64,000 nt of DNA, taken from NCBI GenBank assembly GCA_003045895.1, contig PZPC01000012.1, positions 1 to 64,000 of the forward strand, given 5' to 3'. Below are positions 19,873-29,237 of the stretch, in pieces. The stretch comes from Bacteroidota bacterium. Lineage in GTDB: Bacteria; Bacteroidota; Bacteroidia; Chitinophagales; Saprospiraceae. The position numbers were made by a program, and so were the translations under genes. Below the pieces are notes generated by a model. That model was not told where the DNA came from, did not search any database, and was given only the letters and a program-made list of their open reading frames with translations. Position 1 is the stretch's first letter. Each line of letters opens with the position of its first letter.

Positions 19873-21000
19873 ATGATTAAAATGAAACCATTACTACGTT
19901 TTGCCGGATACTTTATGTTGCTATCGCTACTGACAGCTTGTAATCCCAAAGGATTAGTGATAGAGGGTGAAATTGCGAATGCCGCCAACTTGCAGGTGTT
20001 CGTGGATGAAGTTCGCCTGGGCAAGGCTAGCAACGTGCTTAACAAAGCAGACCTCGGCGCAGATGGAAGTTTTAAACTATCCTTTGAGGACGGCCTGCCT
20101 GCTGGTATTTATAACCTGAGAATTGGCGCCAAGCGGGTCAATCTCGTTTTTGATGGAAGTGAAAAACAGGTCAAACTGACCGGTAATTTAGAGAACTTGC
20201 AAAATTATGAGCTTACCGTTAATGGTTCTGGTGATTCCCATACCTTGGTGAAGGTCATGCAAGGCCTTTTTCGCCGCGAATACAAGCCGGAAGACATCAT
20301 GGCCTTTGTGGATACGGTAAAAAACCCCCACCTGGGCGTTTTTGTGGCCTACACCGCCCTGGGACAAAATGCCCAGTTCATCAATATTCAGCAAAAAGCA
20401 GCCGAAAAACTAAATAGCGCTTATCCAGATTCAGAGGCGGCAACGGCTTACATGACCTACCTGGCCAACCTGCAACAACAGGCGCAGGCACAGGCCGCTC
20501 AGGCCGGAGGTGGTTTGATCCAAGTGGGTATGCCCGCTCCTGATATTCGCATGAAAAGCCCCAATGGCAAGGAATATGCCCTTTCTGAGTTGCGTGGAAA
20601 GGTCGTTCTGCTCGATTTCTGGGCCAGTTGGTGTGGACCATGCCGGCGGGAAAACCCCAGTGTGGTAGAGGTTTACAACCGTTACAAGAGCCAGGGTTTT
20701 ACGGTATTTAGTGTGTCCCTCGATGGCCTGGATTCCCGCAGTATGGCGCGTTATCAACCCGGTGATGTGGATCGGGCACTCGAAGGACAAAAACAGCGGT
20801 GGGTGGAAGCCATCAACCAAGATGGCCTGGCCTGGGAATACCACGTCAGTGATCTCAAAAAATGGGAAAGCACTGCCGGGCAGTCTTACGGGGTATCCAG
20901 TATTCCCCGCACTTTTCTTATTGACCGCGAAGGCAACATCGCAGCCGTTAACCTACGCGGAGCTGCAGCTATTGAGCAGGCTCTCAAACAGGCCCTTTAA
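19873..21000 (+). CDS. Thioredoxin-fold lipoprotein (TlpA/ResA-like) with DUF4369-type N-domain
   Basis: Periplasm-facing thiol-disulfide oxidoreductase. The signal peptide ends in the lipobox LLTAC (Cys23). Residues about 30-110 form the beta-rich DUF4369-type domain common in Bacteroidota. A Gln/Ala-rich linker (about 196-214) leads to the redoxin domain from GMPAPDIRMKSPNGKEYALS, with active site WASWCGPCR and the cis-Pro loop SSIPRTFLID. 375 aa. The start could also be the ATG three codons later, with no effect on the mature protein. It shares a transcript with purL by position, then a bidirectional terminator follows; a functional link to purines is not implied. Confidence 0.92.
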   Translation: MIKMKPLLRFAGYFMLLSLLTACNPKGLVIEGEIANAANLQVFVDEVRLGKASNVLNKADLGADGSFKLSFEDGLPAGIYNLRIGAKRVNLVFDGSEKQVKLTGNLENLQNYELTVNGSGDSHTLVKVMQGLFRREYKPEDIMAFVDTVKNPHLGVFVAYTALGQNAQFINIQQKAAEKLNSAYPDSEAATAYMTYLANLQQQAQAQAAQAGGGLIQVGMPAPDIRMKSPNGKEYALSELRGKVVLLDFWASWCGPCRRENPSVVEVYNRYKSQGFTVFSVSLDGLDSRSMARYQPGDVDRALEGQKQRWVEAINQDGLAWEYHVSDLKKWESTAGQSYGVSSIPRTFLIDREGNIAAVNLRGAAAIEQALKQAL

Positions 21001-21043
21001 ACAGGTTTGGAGTTAGCTGGCAATGCGCCCCGCTTAGTTGAAT

Positions 21044-21078
21044 AAAAAAGCCATCTCCTTGCCGGGATGGCTTTTTTT
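21044..21078. terminator. Bidirectional rho-independent terminator
   Basis: Stem GCCATC (21050-21055) with GATGGC (21066-21071), 10 nt loop, six A on the left and seven T on the right. It can therefore end transcripts from both sides: purL-lipoprotein from the left and the GH3 gene from the right. Confidence 0.85.
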
Positions 21079-21111
21079 ATTTGTCTTCCTGGTTTTTTGC
21101 CTTTCGCAGCA

Positions 21112-23301
21112 CTACGCCAACCGGTAATCCGCAGAAAGTACGTCACGCGAGTTGGTCCCCACCATGATGGTAAAAGCACCTGGTTCGACAACAAACATAC
21201 CTTCGTTGTTGAAGAAGCCGAGCTCTTTTTCGGTGAGTATAAAAACGACGACTTTCATTTCGCCCGGGGCCAGTTCCACCTTTTCGAAACCTTTCAATTC
21301 CTTTACCGGGCGGGCAACGGTTGCTACCTGATCGCAGATGTAGAGCTGAACGACTTCCTCGCCAGAACGGTTTCCCTGGTTCGCTACTTCAATACTGACT
21401 TTGATCGACCTGCCCGCAATTCCTTCAACGCTAAGATTGGCGTAAGCAAAGGTGGTATAACTCAGTCCGTACCCAAAGGGATACAGCGGGGTATTGGCTT
21501 CATCGATGTAGTGGGACCAGAATACATCCTCTGCGACAGCGGGACGGCCCGTACGGAAATGATTGTAATAAATGGGTACCTGACCGACATTGCGAGGAAA
21601 AGTCATGGGTAGTTTGCCGCTGGGATTATAATCGCCAAAAAGGACTTCCGCGATAGCATGTCCACTTTGGGTCCCCAACTGCCAGGTTTCCAGAATGGCT
21701 GGCAGGTGCTCGTCAGCCCAAGGAATGGCCAACGGACGACCATTCATCAGCACCAGGACAATATTGGGATTAACCGCGTAGACCGCTTCCAACAATTCCT
21801 GTTGCAGGCCCGGCAAGTCCAATTGGGTACGACTCCGGGCCTCACCGCTCTGGAAGCCGTGTTCACCCAGTACCATGACCACTACAGCTGATTCTTGGGC
21901 CAGCTTTATTGCCTCCGCGAATCCGCTGCGATCGGTTTCATTCACGGTAATTTCTTCCCGGAAGTCCGTCGTTCCCACGAAGACATCACCGCCCTGGGCA
22001 TAACGGATATTTTGGCTGTAGGCCAATAACCCCTCCAGTACGGAGACCGCTGACTCGTCATCAGAACCAATCCGCCAACTGCCCAGCGGGCTGGTTTTAT
22101 CGACTGCCAGGGCACCAATAACCGCAATTTTTTCCTGCTTTCGGGACAAGGGCAACAGGTTGTCCTGGTTTTTCAACAATACGATCGACTTCCTGGCCAT
22201 GTCGAGCGCTGCCGCCAGGTGATCAGGATGGTAGATCATTGTCCTTTCCCGTTCCACATCGCAGTAGCGATAGGGATCGTCGAAAAGGCCCAACTCGAAT
22301 TTTAGCCGGACAATCCGCCTGACCGCATCGTCAACTACAGCGATCGGAACTGCGCCTGAGACTACCGCGGCTTCCAAATGATGGATGTAGGCATAAGACT
22401 CCATATCCATATCTGAACCGGCATTGGCAGCTATTATGGCTGCCTCCTGCAAGTCGGCAGCAAAGCCATGGGTGACGATCTCGACCACCGACCGCCAGTC
22501 AGAAACGATGAATCCGTCAAATCCCCAGGCGCCTTTGAGGAGATCTCGCTGTAGCTGGGAATTGGCGGTAGCCGGCACACCATTCAGTATATTAAAAGCA
22601 TTCATCACGGTCCGTACGCCCGCATCGACAACGGCCCGGAATGGGGGGAAAACAACATTGTACAACGTAGAAGTACCTATGTCTACCGTGTTGTATTCTC
22701 TTCCGGCTTCCGGAAAACCGTAGGCAGCAAAGTGCTTGGCACATGCGGCAATCGTATTGTTAGCGGCGAGGTCTTCGCCCTGAAAACCTTTAACCCGGGC
22801 AACCCCTACCTGGGCACCTAAGTAAGGATCTTCGCCAGCGCCTTCCATGACTCTTCCCCAGCGGGCATCCCGCGAAATATCGACCATCGGGGCAAAAGTC
22901 CAATTTAATCCGACGGCTGCGGCTTCCGTGGCCGCTACCCTGGCCGCTTGCTCAATGGCGACCAAGTCCCAACTGGCTGCTTCGGCCAGGGGAATGGGAC
23001 CCAAGGTTTTGTGACCGTGAATAACGTCAAAACCAAAAATAAGCGGTATTCCTAACCGCGACTCTTCCACGGCTAGCTTTTGCAGTTTGTAAATATGTTC
23101 AACACCGCGCACATTAAGCATCGATCCAACCCGCCCCTGGACCAGGTGATCGAGTTTCATTTCGGCATCACCAGCCTGGGAATTGGGGCCGGTAACCTCC
23201 CAGAAATCACTGTACTGGTTCATCTGCCCGATTTTCTCGGCTAGCGTCATTTGTTGCAGCAAGGTCTCAACGCGGGCAGCTGTGTTTTGTTCTGTATTCA
23301 C
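21112..23301 (-). CDS. bglX: Glycoside hydrolase family 3 beta-glucosidase (BglX-like), no signal peptide
   Basis: Retaining exo-beta-glycosidase of 729 aa. The GH3 N-terminal barrel begins at VETLLQQMTLAEKIGQMNQ. It carries GIPLIFGFDVIHGHKT, NWTFAPMVDISRDARWGR, EGAGEDPYLG and CAKHFAAYG; the nucleophile is Asp268 in GFIVSDWRSV. The C-terminal sandwich domain (about 365-560, with SGEARSRTQLDLP near the acid/base) is followed by a fibronectin-III-like domain (YPFGYGLSYTTFAY to the end). The start is GTG at 23301, with an in-frame stop only two codons upstream, so no export signal can be hidden there. BglX is normally periplasmic, so this copy is probably cytosolic. It follows the OmpA gene by 31 bp on the same strand. 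Confidence 0.94.
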   Translation of the reverse strand: MNTEQNTAARVETLLQQMTLAEKIGQMNQYSDFWEVTGPNSQAGDAEMKLDHLVQGRVGSMLNVRGVEHIYKLQKLAVEESRLGIPLIFGFDVIHGHKTLGPIPLAEAASWDLVAIEQAARVAATEAAAVGLNWTFAPMVDISRDARWGRVMEGAGEDPYLGAQVGVARVKGFQGEDLAANNTIAACAKHFAAYGFPEAGREYNTVDIGTSTLYNVVFPPFRAVVDAGVRTVMNAFNILNGVPATANSQLQRDLLKGAWGFDGFIVSDWRSVVEIVTHGFAADLQEAAIIAANAGSDMDMESYAYIHHLEAAVVSGAVPIAVVDDAVRRIVRLKFELGLFDDPYRYCDVERERTMIYHPDHLAAALDMARKSIVLLKNQDNLLPLSRKQEKIAVIGALAVDKTSPLGSWRIGSDDESAVSVLEGLLAYSQNIRYAQGGDVFVGTTDFREEITVNETDRSGFAEAIKLAQESAVVVMVLGEHGFQSGEARSRTQLDLPGLQQELLEAVYAVNPNIVLVLMNGRPLAIPWADEHLPAILETWQLGTQSGHAIAEVLFGDYNPSGKLPMTFPRNVGQVPIYYNHFRTGRPAVAEDVFWSHYIDEANTPLYPFGYGLSYTTFAYANLSVEGIAGRSIKVSIEVANQGNRSGEEVVQLYICDQVATVARPVKELKGFEKVELAPGEMKVVVFILTEKELGFFNNEGMFVVEPGAFTIMVGTNSRDVLSADYRLA

Positions 23302-23332
23302 AAACGCTTATTAGTCAGGTTGAAGAACATGC

Positions 23333-24763
23333 TTATTCTATATACACATCAAATTCAACCCGGCGGTTTTTCTCCCGACCTGGTGCGTACATGTTATCGG
23401 CAATGGGTTGCGACTCGCCGTAGCCAATATAAGACATGCGGGCGGCAGCTACCCCTTTCGTCAGGAGGTAATCATAGCAGGACTTTGCTCTTTTTTCGGA
23501 TAAAGATTGGTTGGCCTCGACCGAGCCGATAGAATCGGTATGGCCGCCGATGCGCAGTTTATAGCCGGGGTAGCGGGCCATGATGCCAGCCACTTTGTCA
23601 AGAATTAACAGCGAGGAAGGTCGGATGTTGGCGCTGGCCGTCTCAAACTCGATGGCTTGTACCGCTTCAATCAGCACCTGGCGATCGGTATCTTCAATCT
23701 CCGGGCATCCTTTGTTGATGGCCGGTCCTGGCTCATTCGGGCAGCTATCCATGCGGTCAACTACACCATCGCCATCGGTATCTGGGCACCCCCGGTTAAC
23801 GGCTGTGCCGGGCTGGTTGGGGCAATCGTCCAAGTCATCAGCCAGGCCGTCGCCATCGCGATCGGGGCAACCAGCAGTAGCCGCACTACCGGCGGTATCG
23901 GGGCACCGATCAGCAGTGTCTGGTACGCCATCGCCATCGCGGTCGGTAATGGGGCAGCCATTGTTGCTGGCCGGGCCAGCCTGATTGGGACAGCCATCGT
24001 TTTTATCGGCAATGCCATCGCGATCGGAATCCGGACAGCCCGCCAGGGCCAGCATACCAGCTGTGTCGGGGCACGCATCGCTCTCGTCAGCAACGCCGTC
24101 GCCGTCGCGGTCAGGGCAGCCATTGAGGGCGGCAGTACCTGCCTGATCCGGACACAGGTCCTGGCCATCGGCGATGCCATCACCGTCGCGGTCGGTAACC
24201 GTTGGTTTTTTGGGAGCGGTATCATCCTGGATGATCATTCGCAAGCCCAGGCTGGCCTGCAAATGGTCCCGGAGATCGGTACCATTGAAATGGTAACCAG
24301 CCGTAGCGCTCAGGAAAGTTGACTTCCCCAGGAGGACATTCAATCCCAGGCCTACGGGGACGTCAAGCGTCAGGGTCTTCATTTGTACCAACAGCCCCCC
24401 TGCCCCGGCAAACAGGTGCGGGCGAAAAGCCTTTCCACGGTAGAGGTTCAGGTTGAGCAAGGCATTCAGGCCTGCGTTGTAGCCGCGTCTGGTAGCACCC
24501 TGGTCATCTAGGGGTAAATCAGCAACCGTCAGGCTAAGCGGAAAACTAAGGTCCAACTTATTGGAGAGAAAACGATAGTATTCAACCCCAAAACCACCGG
24601 TGAAATCGGTCGCGTTTAGCGCCGATACGCTTTCCAGTGGCCACTGATAATTAGGCGCTAAAAACCGGATGGCAAAACCATCAGGGAATTCGCGCGATTG
24701 AGCAGATAAAAAGGACCAACTGAGTAAAATTAGCAGCGTTACTAATGGAAGGATTTTCTTCAT
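23333..24763 (-). CDS. OmpA-family protein with six thrombospondin type-3 repeats
   Basis: Outer-membrane protein tethered to peptidoglycan. The 476 aa protein has a signal peptide (1-21, ending LSAQ) and an N-terminal eight-strand barrel (about 25-180). Six calcium-binding TSP3 repeats follow at about 191-355; the unit is DRDGDGIADGQDLCPDQAG and variants. The OmpA peptidoglycan-binding domain (about 365-473) contains IRIGGHTDSIGS-like LRIGGHTDSIGSVEAN and YGESQPIADN. The start at 24763 (MKKILPL) is preferred over an ATG 12 codons upstream because it begins the signal peptide. Many OmpA/TSP3 proteins serve as structural barrels in Bacteroidota. The repeats make the DNA quasi-periodic at 23700-24200. 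Confidence 0.93.
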   Translation of the reverse strand: MKKILPLVTLLILLSWSFLSAQSREFPDGFAIRFLAPNYQWPLESVSALNATDFTGGFGVEYYRFLSNKLDLSFPLSLTVADLPLDDQGATRRGYNAGLNALLNLNLYRGKAFRPHLFAGAGGLLVQMKTLTLDVPVGLGLNVLLGKSTFLSATAGYHFNGTDLRDHLQASLGLRMIIQDDTAPKKPTVTDRDGDGIADGQDLCPDQAGTAALNGCPDRDGDGVADESDACPDTAGMLALAGCPDSDRDGIADKNDGCPNQAGPASNNGCPITDRDGDGVPDTADRCPDTAGSAATAGCPDRDGDGLADDLDDCPNQPGTAVNRGCPDTDGDGVVDRMDSCPNEPGPAINKGCPEIEDTDRQVLIEAVQAIEFETASANIRPSSLLILDKVAGIMARYPGYKLRIGGHTDSIGSVEANQSLSEKRAKSCYDYLLTKGVAAARMSYIGYGESQPIADNMYAPGREKNRRVEFDVYIE

Positions 24764-24855
24764 GGTTGGTTTCGTTTTGAAGGTAGAAAAGGGGGTCAAG
24801 GGGAAATTTTCAATAGCTTTGAGACTGCTGGCAAGGCTCTAAGTCACGGTTAAAG

Positions 24856-25713
24856 TTAATACTTTTTAGTTTTCCATATATAAAATAGCGCCAGGGGGAT
24901 TAAGAAATGTACCCCACGACTCATGCTTTCGGGGAGCCACTGTTGGGTAAGCCCCTGGAAACTGTACAAAGAGAAGTAGCTCCACACCCTGGCAAAAGCC
25001 GTAAGTGCACCCCAAATAATCGTATAATAGAGGCCCCACTTGGCCCACTGGGCAAAAGGCAAAAGTAATAATCCTGCCGCCAGGAAGTCCAGCAGGCCCG
25101 CCAATTTAAGTAATTGTAAGGCCTGCTGGTTGGAAACGGAAAGCCCTGCCATCATCATTTCCTGAAAATTACCGGGGACGGGATAAAAACCAATTGCGTA
25201 TAAACCATGTCCACAAAAAGTCAGGGCAATGGCCCAACGCATCAGCCAGTCCAGTGTCTTTGGTGTCACCACCGGCACGAAAGTAGCTAGCAATAAAAAG
25301 GGGCTAACCCACTGGAGGGTTTGTTCGATGAATTGCCCCACCTGACCAAAATGTGCTTTGGTGGTCAGGCAGACGTGCAGCAAGCATTGTAATCCACCAA
25401 TGGCGACCAGGATAGCACTGGATCGGGGGAATTTTTCCAAAAAAAGAACAGCTATAGCGGCCACCACAAATAGTATTCCCTGGACCTGAATAGTACTTGC
25501 TATACTTTGGTTAATCTCCGGATTGGTCACCCACTCAGACCAGGTATAACCCATTCGTTCCACCCAGCGGGTAAGTAAATCTTCGTCCCAGAGAAAGGAT
25601 CTCAGTGGACTATCCCAGTAGATGTAGTTCCAGGCCCTGGCCAGGAATAAACCAATAACGCCTAATTGTAACAGCCTAAAAACTAGGCGAGGATATCTTC
25701 TAATGCTTTCCAT
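24856..25713 (-). CDS. DoxX-like integral membrane protein
   Basis: 285 aa with about seven hydrophobic segments: 10-27, 75-92, 98-112, 135-152, 160-178, 205-225 and 262-278. The stretch CGHGLYAIGFYPVPGNFQEMM resembles the conserved loop of DoxX/DoxD-type proteins, so a link to that superfamily is plausible. The reading frame begins 31 bp inside the 3' end of maf, a strong sign of translational coupling, and it is the last gene of the yidC-prenyltransferase-maf run. No enzymatic residues are recognised. Confidence 0.65.
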   Translation of the reverse strand: MESIRRYPRLVFRLLQLGVIGLFLARAWNYIYWDSPLRSFLWDEDLLTRWVERMGYTWSEWVTNPEINQSIASTIQVQGILFVVAAIAVLFLEKFPRSSAILVAIGGLQCLLHVCLTTKAHFGQVGQFIEQTLQWVSPFLLLATFVPVVTPKTLDWLMRWAIALTFCGHGLYAIGFYPVPGNFQEMMMAGLSVSNQQALQLLKLAGLLDFLAAGLLLLPFAQWAKWGLYYTIIWGALTAFARVWSYFSLYSFQGLTQQWLPESMSRGVHFLIPLALFYIWKTKKY

Positions 25714-26267
25714 ACACGCTGAACGGGTAACCCCATGACGTTGGCATAAGTGCCTTCGATTTTTTCAATTTTGCAGAGGCCGATCCATTCCTGAATAGCG
25801 TAGGCACCGGCTTTGTCATAAGGTTGGTACGTACGAATATAGTGGATTATTTCTTCCGGTGACAAATCGCCGAATTTCACCCGGGTCAAATCACCAAAAG
25901 CGATCTCCCGTGAGGAAGTGAGTAAGCATACGCCAGTGATTACTTCGTGGGTACGGCCTGATAAGCGGCCAAGAATTCTTTGGGCGTCGGCTTCATCCAC
26001 TGGCTTTTCGAATATTTCGCCATCGAGAATCACCACGCTGTCGGCTGCTAGCACGACATCTCGGGTCGACTCCAAAAATCCCCGGGCTGCCCGGGCTTTC
26101 TTTTGTGCTAAAAAAACGGGTACCTCCGCTACCGGCATCGCAGCGGGGTAGGTTTCTTCCACTTCGTTAGCCTTCACGATGAAGGGAAGGCCGGCCTGGG
26201 TTAACAGTTGGCTTCTCCGTGGTGATTTTGAAGCTAAAATAATGCGGTAATTTTCTTGGATCAGCAC
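25683..26267 (-). CDS. maf: Maf-like nucleotide pyrophosphatase
   Basis: House-cleaning nucleoside triphosphate pyrophosphatase of the Maf/YhdE fold, cytosolic. Motifs: IILASKSPRRSQLL (9-22) that binds triphosphate, VVLAADSVVILDG with the metal-binding Asp, KPVDEADAQRIL, the DKAGAYAIQEWIG loop (about 150-162) and GTYANVMGLPV at the C-terminus. The QxxG-type loop suggests a dTTP/UTP-specific enzyme, an inference from the family. 194 aa. The start is GTG at 26267, 3 nt after the prenyltransferase stop, and the 3' end overlaps the DoxX-like gene. Confidence 0.94.
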   Translation of the reverse strand: MLIQENYRIILASKSPRRSQLLTQAGLPFIVKANEVEETYPAAMPVAEVPVFLAQKKARAARGFLESTRDVVLAADSVVILDGEIFEKPVDEADAQRILGRLSGRTHEVITGVCLLTSSREIAFGDLTRVKFGDLSPEEIIHYIRTYQPYDKAGAYAIQEWIGLCKIEKIEGTYANVMGLPVQRVWKALEDILA

Positions 26268-26270
26268 AAC

Positions 26271-27185
26271 TTAGATTTTGAAGAAAAACAGGAGCAATAG
26301 TCCACCCAGCAGAAAGAATTTCCATTGGGTGCTTATCGTATGGTACATTTGGGGCGAATTGGACTGCTGCAATTGCCGAGACAGGATCACCAACCAAACC
26401 AACAAACAGAAACTCAGCACGGCAATTGGCAACTGGTAGTTCATCGCACTCAATTGCAGGATTCCACTGCACAAGAAAAGGCCAAGCACCAGCGATAAAA
26501 CCCAGGCTACTATTTTGGCGCCACCAACTCCCCAGTAAACAGGGAGGGTTTGGCGGCCAAGTTCCTGATCCCCCTTCCTATCCTCCAGGTCTTTAATGAT
26601 CTCTCGAATCCAGGTGGCCAGAAAAGCATAGACCATGAACAGTACCAGGATATAGGTGACTTGCGCCAGGAAAGGGTCAGGAAGGAGTTGCCATACCCGC
26701 CGCTCCGCTAACCAAACTAACCCCGTGACACCTGCACAACAGCCGGCAATCAGCAGGTTTCCCGCAAAAGGACGGGTTTTAAAAAAGCGTGGATACCACG
26801 CCAACAGACAGGCGAAGAGCGGATACAGCCACAACCAGGAGACTTCTTTTTGTAAGAAAGCAAGCATCAGGCTACTGAAAAAGCCCGTGAAGGTCAGCAC
26901 TGCTATTATCCAGCAGACACTACTGGTGCTGATCTGCTTACCAACGATCACCTTGTCGGAACGGTTGATCATATCAATGGGGTAATCCAGGAGGTCGTTG
27001 TAAGCATAACCTGCGGCCGTCAGGCTCACTGTTGCCCCAATGAGGAGCCACAATTCAAAGGATGCTAAAGTACTGGCCAGACCGGCCTGTTGAAAGGCCA
27101 TCCCCAGGATATGAGAAGCCACCAACCACTGGGTCAGGGCTACTACCAACAGATTAGGAAACCGAATAAGGCGCAGGAAGATCAA
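26271..27185 (-). CDS. UbiA-family prenyltransferase (geranylgeranylglycerol-phosphate type)
   Basis: Integral membrane prenyl transferase of 304 aa with eight to nine hydrophobic helices. The two Asp-rich motifs of the superfamily are present: NDLLDYPIDMINRSDK (63-78), binding the prenyl diphosphate through magnesium, and IKDLEDRKGDQELGRQ (about 197-212). The sequence most resembles the family named geranylgeranylglycerol-phosphate geranylgeranyltransferase in Bacteroidota, whose in vivo product is uncertain. Heme or quinone prenylation cannot be excluded. It opens with TTG immediately after, and in frame with, the TAG of yidC; the first later Met (residue 29) would cut into helix 1. Confidence 0.86.
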   Translation of the reverse strand: MIFLRLIRFPNLLVVALTQWLVASHILGMAFQQAGLASTLASFELWLLIGATVSLTAAGYAYNDLLDYPIDMINRSDKVIVGKQISTSSVCWIIAVLTFTGFFSSLMLAFLQKEVSWLWLYPLFACLLAWYPRFFKTRPFAGNLLIAGCCAGVTGLVWLAERRVWQLLPDPFLAQVTYILVLFMVYAFLATWIREIIKDLEDRKGDQELGRQTLPVYWGVGGAKIVAWVLSLVLGLFLCSGILQLSAMNYQLPIAVLSFCLLVWLVILSRQLQQSNSPQMYHTISTQWKFFLLGGLLLLFFFKI

Positions 27186-29090
27186 CTAGCGTGACTTTTT
27201 CTTTTTGGCTTCCAGGTCTGCCTGCTTCTTTTTTTGTTCGTTCATAGCCGATTCCAGGCGGGCCTGGAACCCCGACTTTTTCTTGGGTTTAGCCTTGTTG
27301 GCTTCTAATTCAGCTACGATCTTGTCCTGATCAATGATGAGATTCTTGGTGATGACCGTTTGGGTAATGTTAAGCACATTACTAAACAGCAGGTAACAAG
27401 TTAATCCGGAAGCAAAGCTATTGAAAAAGCCCAGGAACATGACCGGCATAATGTACTGGAAGTATTTCATCATGGGGTTGGCCCCAAAGTCCATGTGCTT
27501 GGTATTGTAATAGGTGTAAATGAGCGTGGTGATAGCCCATAGCACCGCAAACAAACTGATGTGGGCACCAAATCCAAGCGGAATACTGAAAGGCAGGGTT
27601 ATCCAGGCATCGTAGCTGGACAAGTCACTGGCCCAGAGGAAGCCTTCCTGGCGGAAGGTCAGGTCGGCAGGAAAAAACCGGTAGAGCGCAAACCAAATAG
27701 GCAGCTGCAAGACCATTGGCAGACAGCCACCCAGCGGATTCACTCCGTATTCGCGGTACATCTTCATGGTTTCCATCTGTTGTGCCTGCTGGTCATCTTT
27801 GTTCTTCTCCTTCGACTTCTCCAGGTACGGCTTCATGGCCGCCATCTTAGATTGGGAATAGAGCATTTTATACGTCAGGGGGAAGACCAACAACTTCACC
27901 AGGAAGGTGAGCAGCAAGATCGCAATACCTTTGTTGCCGGTAATACCATCAAAAAAGTTGAAAAGTGGGCGAATAACCCACCGGTTGATGGCACCGAAAA
28001 TGCTGCGCCCGTAAGGAATTACATCCGTCAGGTCTGAGCCAATGGCCAGCAACCGTTCAAAATCATTGGGCCCGATATAGAGTTGCATTTTGGCGGTTTC
28101 ACTAGGGCTGTGGTTGTAGGCAAGCGTAATGTCCGCCGTCACTTTTTTAAGGTCAGGAGATTCTACCGGAAGTACTTCTGCGTTAATTTTCACCCCCTGG
28201 AACTGATCAACGGCAATGATACTGGTGTTAAAGAACTGGTTGGCTGCCGATACCCATTTAACGGGTTGGGCGGTTGCATCTACCTCATCGGACGAAGTAC
28301 AGGAGCAACGGTCAGCATCATCGTTTAGGGGTTTGTAGTAGATTGTAGAATAGTTGCGCTCATAATTAGCGTTAACTTCCAGTTTGTCCAGATAATTCAC
28401 AAACGATAACTCGATCGACTGGGCGTCGTTGCGTAGTACGCTTTCCAGGCCCGCAAAAGTTACGTCATAATCCAGGAGGTAAGTGCCGTCTTTCAGCGTG
28501 TAGCGCTGCTCCAGGTAACCTTCAGCGCCAACGGCCGCTCTGAGGGTAAGGGTTTTCCCCGACAAGGTGGGCTGAAAAAACAACTCACTGGACCGGACTA
28601 TCCCGTTCGGTGCCCCACTCACGGGGAGGAGGTATTCAAACCGATTCTTGCTATCTTCCAGCAATTCCAGCGGAATCTTGGTTTCCACGCCGGCGCTATC
28701 GACTAAAACTTTAGCGTAATCTTTCAGGACGACACTTTTAATGGCTCCTCCTTTCGTAGAGACCGTTACGGTCATTACGTCATTCTCGATGGTTTGCAGT
28801 GATTCCTGGCCGATAGTAGCGGGTGCAAAAGCACCGTAAGTACCGCTCCGTTGGATCAACAGCAAGGAATCGGAAGCCGCAACAGCAGTTGTATCCGAAT
28901 CAATGCGCGTAAGAGCAGCGGCCGTTTCAGCCTGGGCAGCGCGCGCTTCTAACTGCCGGTCTACCATTGCGATAGAATCCTGCCGGATTTGCTCCGCTTC
29001 CAACTGTTCGGGCGAGGGTGCAAAGAATTGCTGCCACACCATAAGCAGCGCAAAGATGAGGACTATCCCGATTACCTGATTCTTATCCAT
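27186..29090 (-). CDS. yidC: Membrane protein insertase YidC
   Basis: Inserts and folds inner-membrane proteins with or without SecYEG. 634 aa with the Gram-negative layout: N-terminal anchor (MDKNQVIGIVLIFALLMVWQQF), a periplasmic beta-super-sandwich domain (about 75-355), then the conserved 60 kDa IMP core with helices from about 375. The core contains GNKGIAILLLTFLVKLLVFP, the amphipathic PYLEKSKEKNKDDQQAQQ segment, GGCLPMVLQLPIWFALYRF and GLTCYLLFSNVLNITQT. The Lys-rich tail (KKKQADLEAKKKKSR) would bind ribosomes. First gene of the leftward yidC-prenyltransferase-maf-DoxX run. Confidence 0.96.
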   Translation of the reverse strand: MDKNQVIGIVLIFALLMVWQQFFAPSPEQLEAEQIRQDSIAMVDRQLEARAAQAETAAALTRIDSDTTAVAASDSLLLIQRSGTYGAFAPATIGQESLQTIENDVMTVTVSTKGGAIKSVVLKDYAKVLVDSAGVETKIPLELLEDSKNRFEYLLPVSGAPNGIVRSSELFFQPTLSGKTLTLRAAVGAEGYLEQRYTLKDGTYLLDYDVTFAGLESVLRNDAQSIELSFVNYLDKLEVNANYERNYSTIYYKPLNDDADRCSCTSSDEVDATAQPVKWVSAANQFFNTSIIAVDQFQGVKINAEVLPVESPDLKKVTADITLAYNHSPSETAKMQLYIGPNDFERLLAIGSDLTDVIPYGRSIFGAINRWVIRPLFNFFDGITGNKGIAILLLTFLVKLLVFPLTYKMLYSQSKMAAMKPYLEKSKEKNKDDQQAQQMETMKMYREYGVNPLGGCLPMVLQLPIWFALYRFFPADLTFRQEGFLWASDLSSYDAWITLPFSIPLGFGAHISLFAVLWAITTLIYTYYNTKHMDFGANPMMKYFQYIMPVMFLGFFNSFASGLTCYLLFSNVLNITQTVITKNLIIDQDKIVAELEANKAKPKKKSGFQARLESAMNEQKKKQADLEAKKKKSR

Positions 29091-29121
29091 GAACGAAAAC
29101 TTAATGCTTGAATTTATGCCG

Positions 29122-29129
29122 CAAAGGTA
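29122..29129 (-). promoter_or_regulatory. -7 box for the yidC operon
   Basis: TACCTTTG on the minus strand fits TAnnTTTG, 32 bp before the yidC ATG. No good -33 element seen. Confidence 0.6.
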
Positions 29130-29237
29130 TCACTTTAGGTTAGCTAATTAAAGTTGTGGCAAAGAATAAATTGCCGCCATTCGACGAGCACCGGTTATTG
29201 GCCTACCAAAAGGCCATTCAATGGTTTTTTGATCCAT

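Noticed and set aside
23657-24322. 221-codon frame and CRISPR-like periodicity over the TSP3 region
   Set aside because: The repeats are in-frame protein repeats of varying sequence and spacing (DRDGDG units), not direct repeats with unique spacers.
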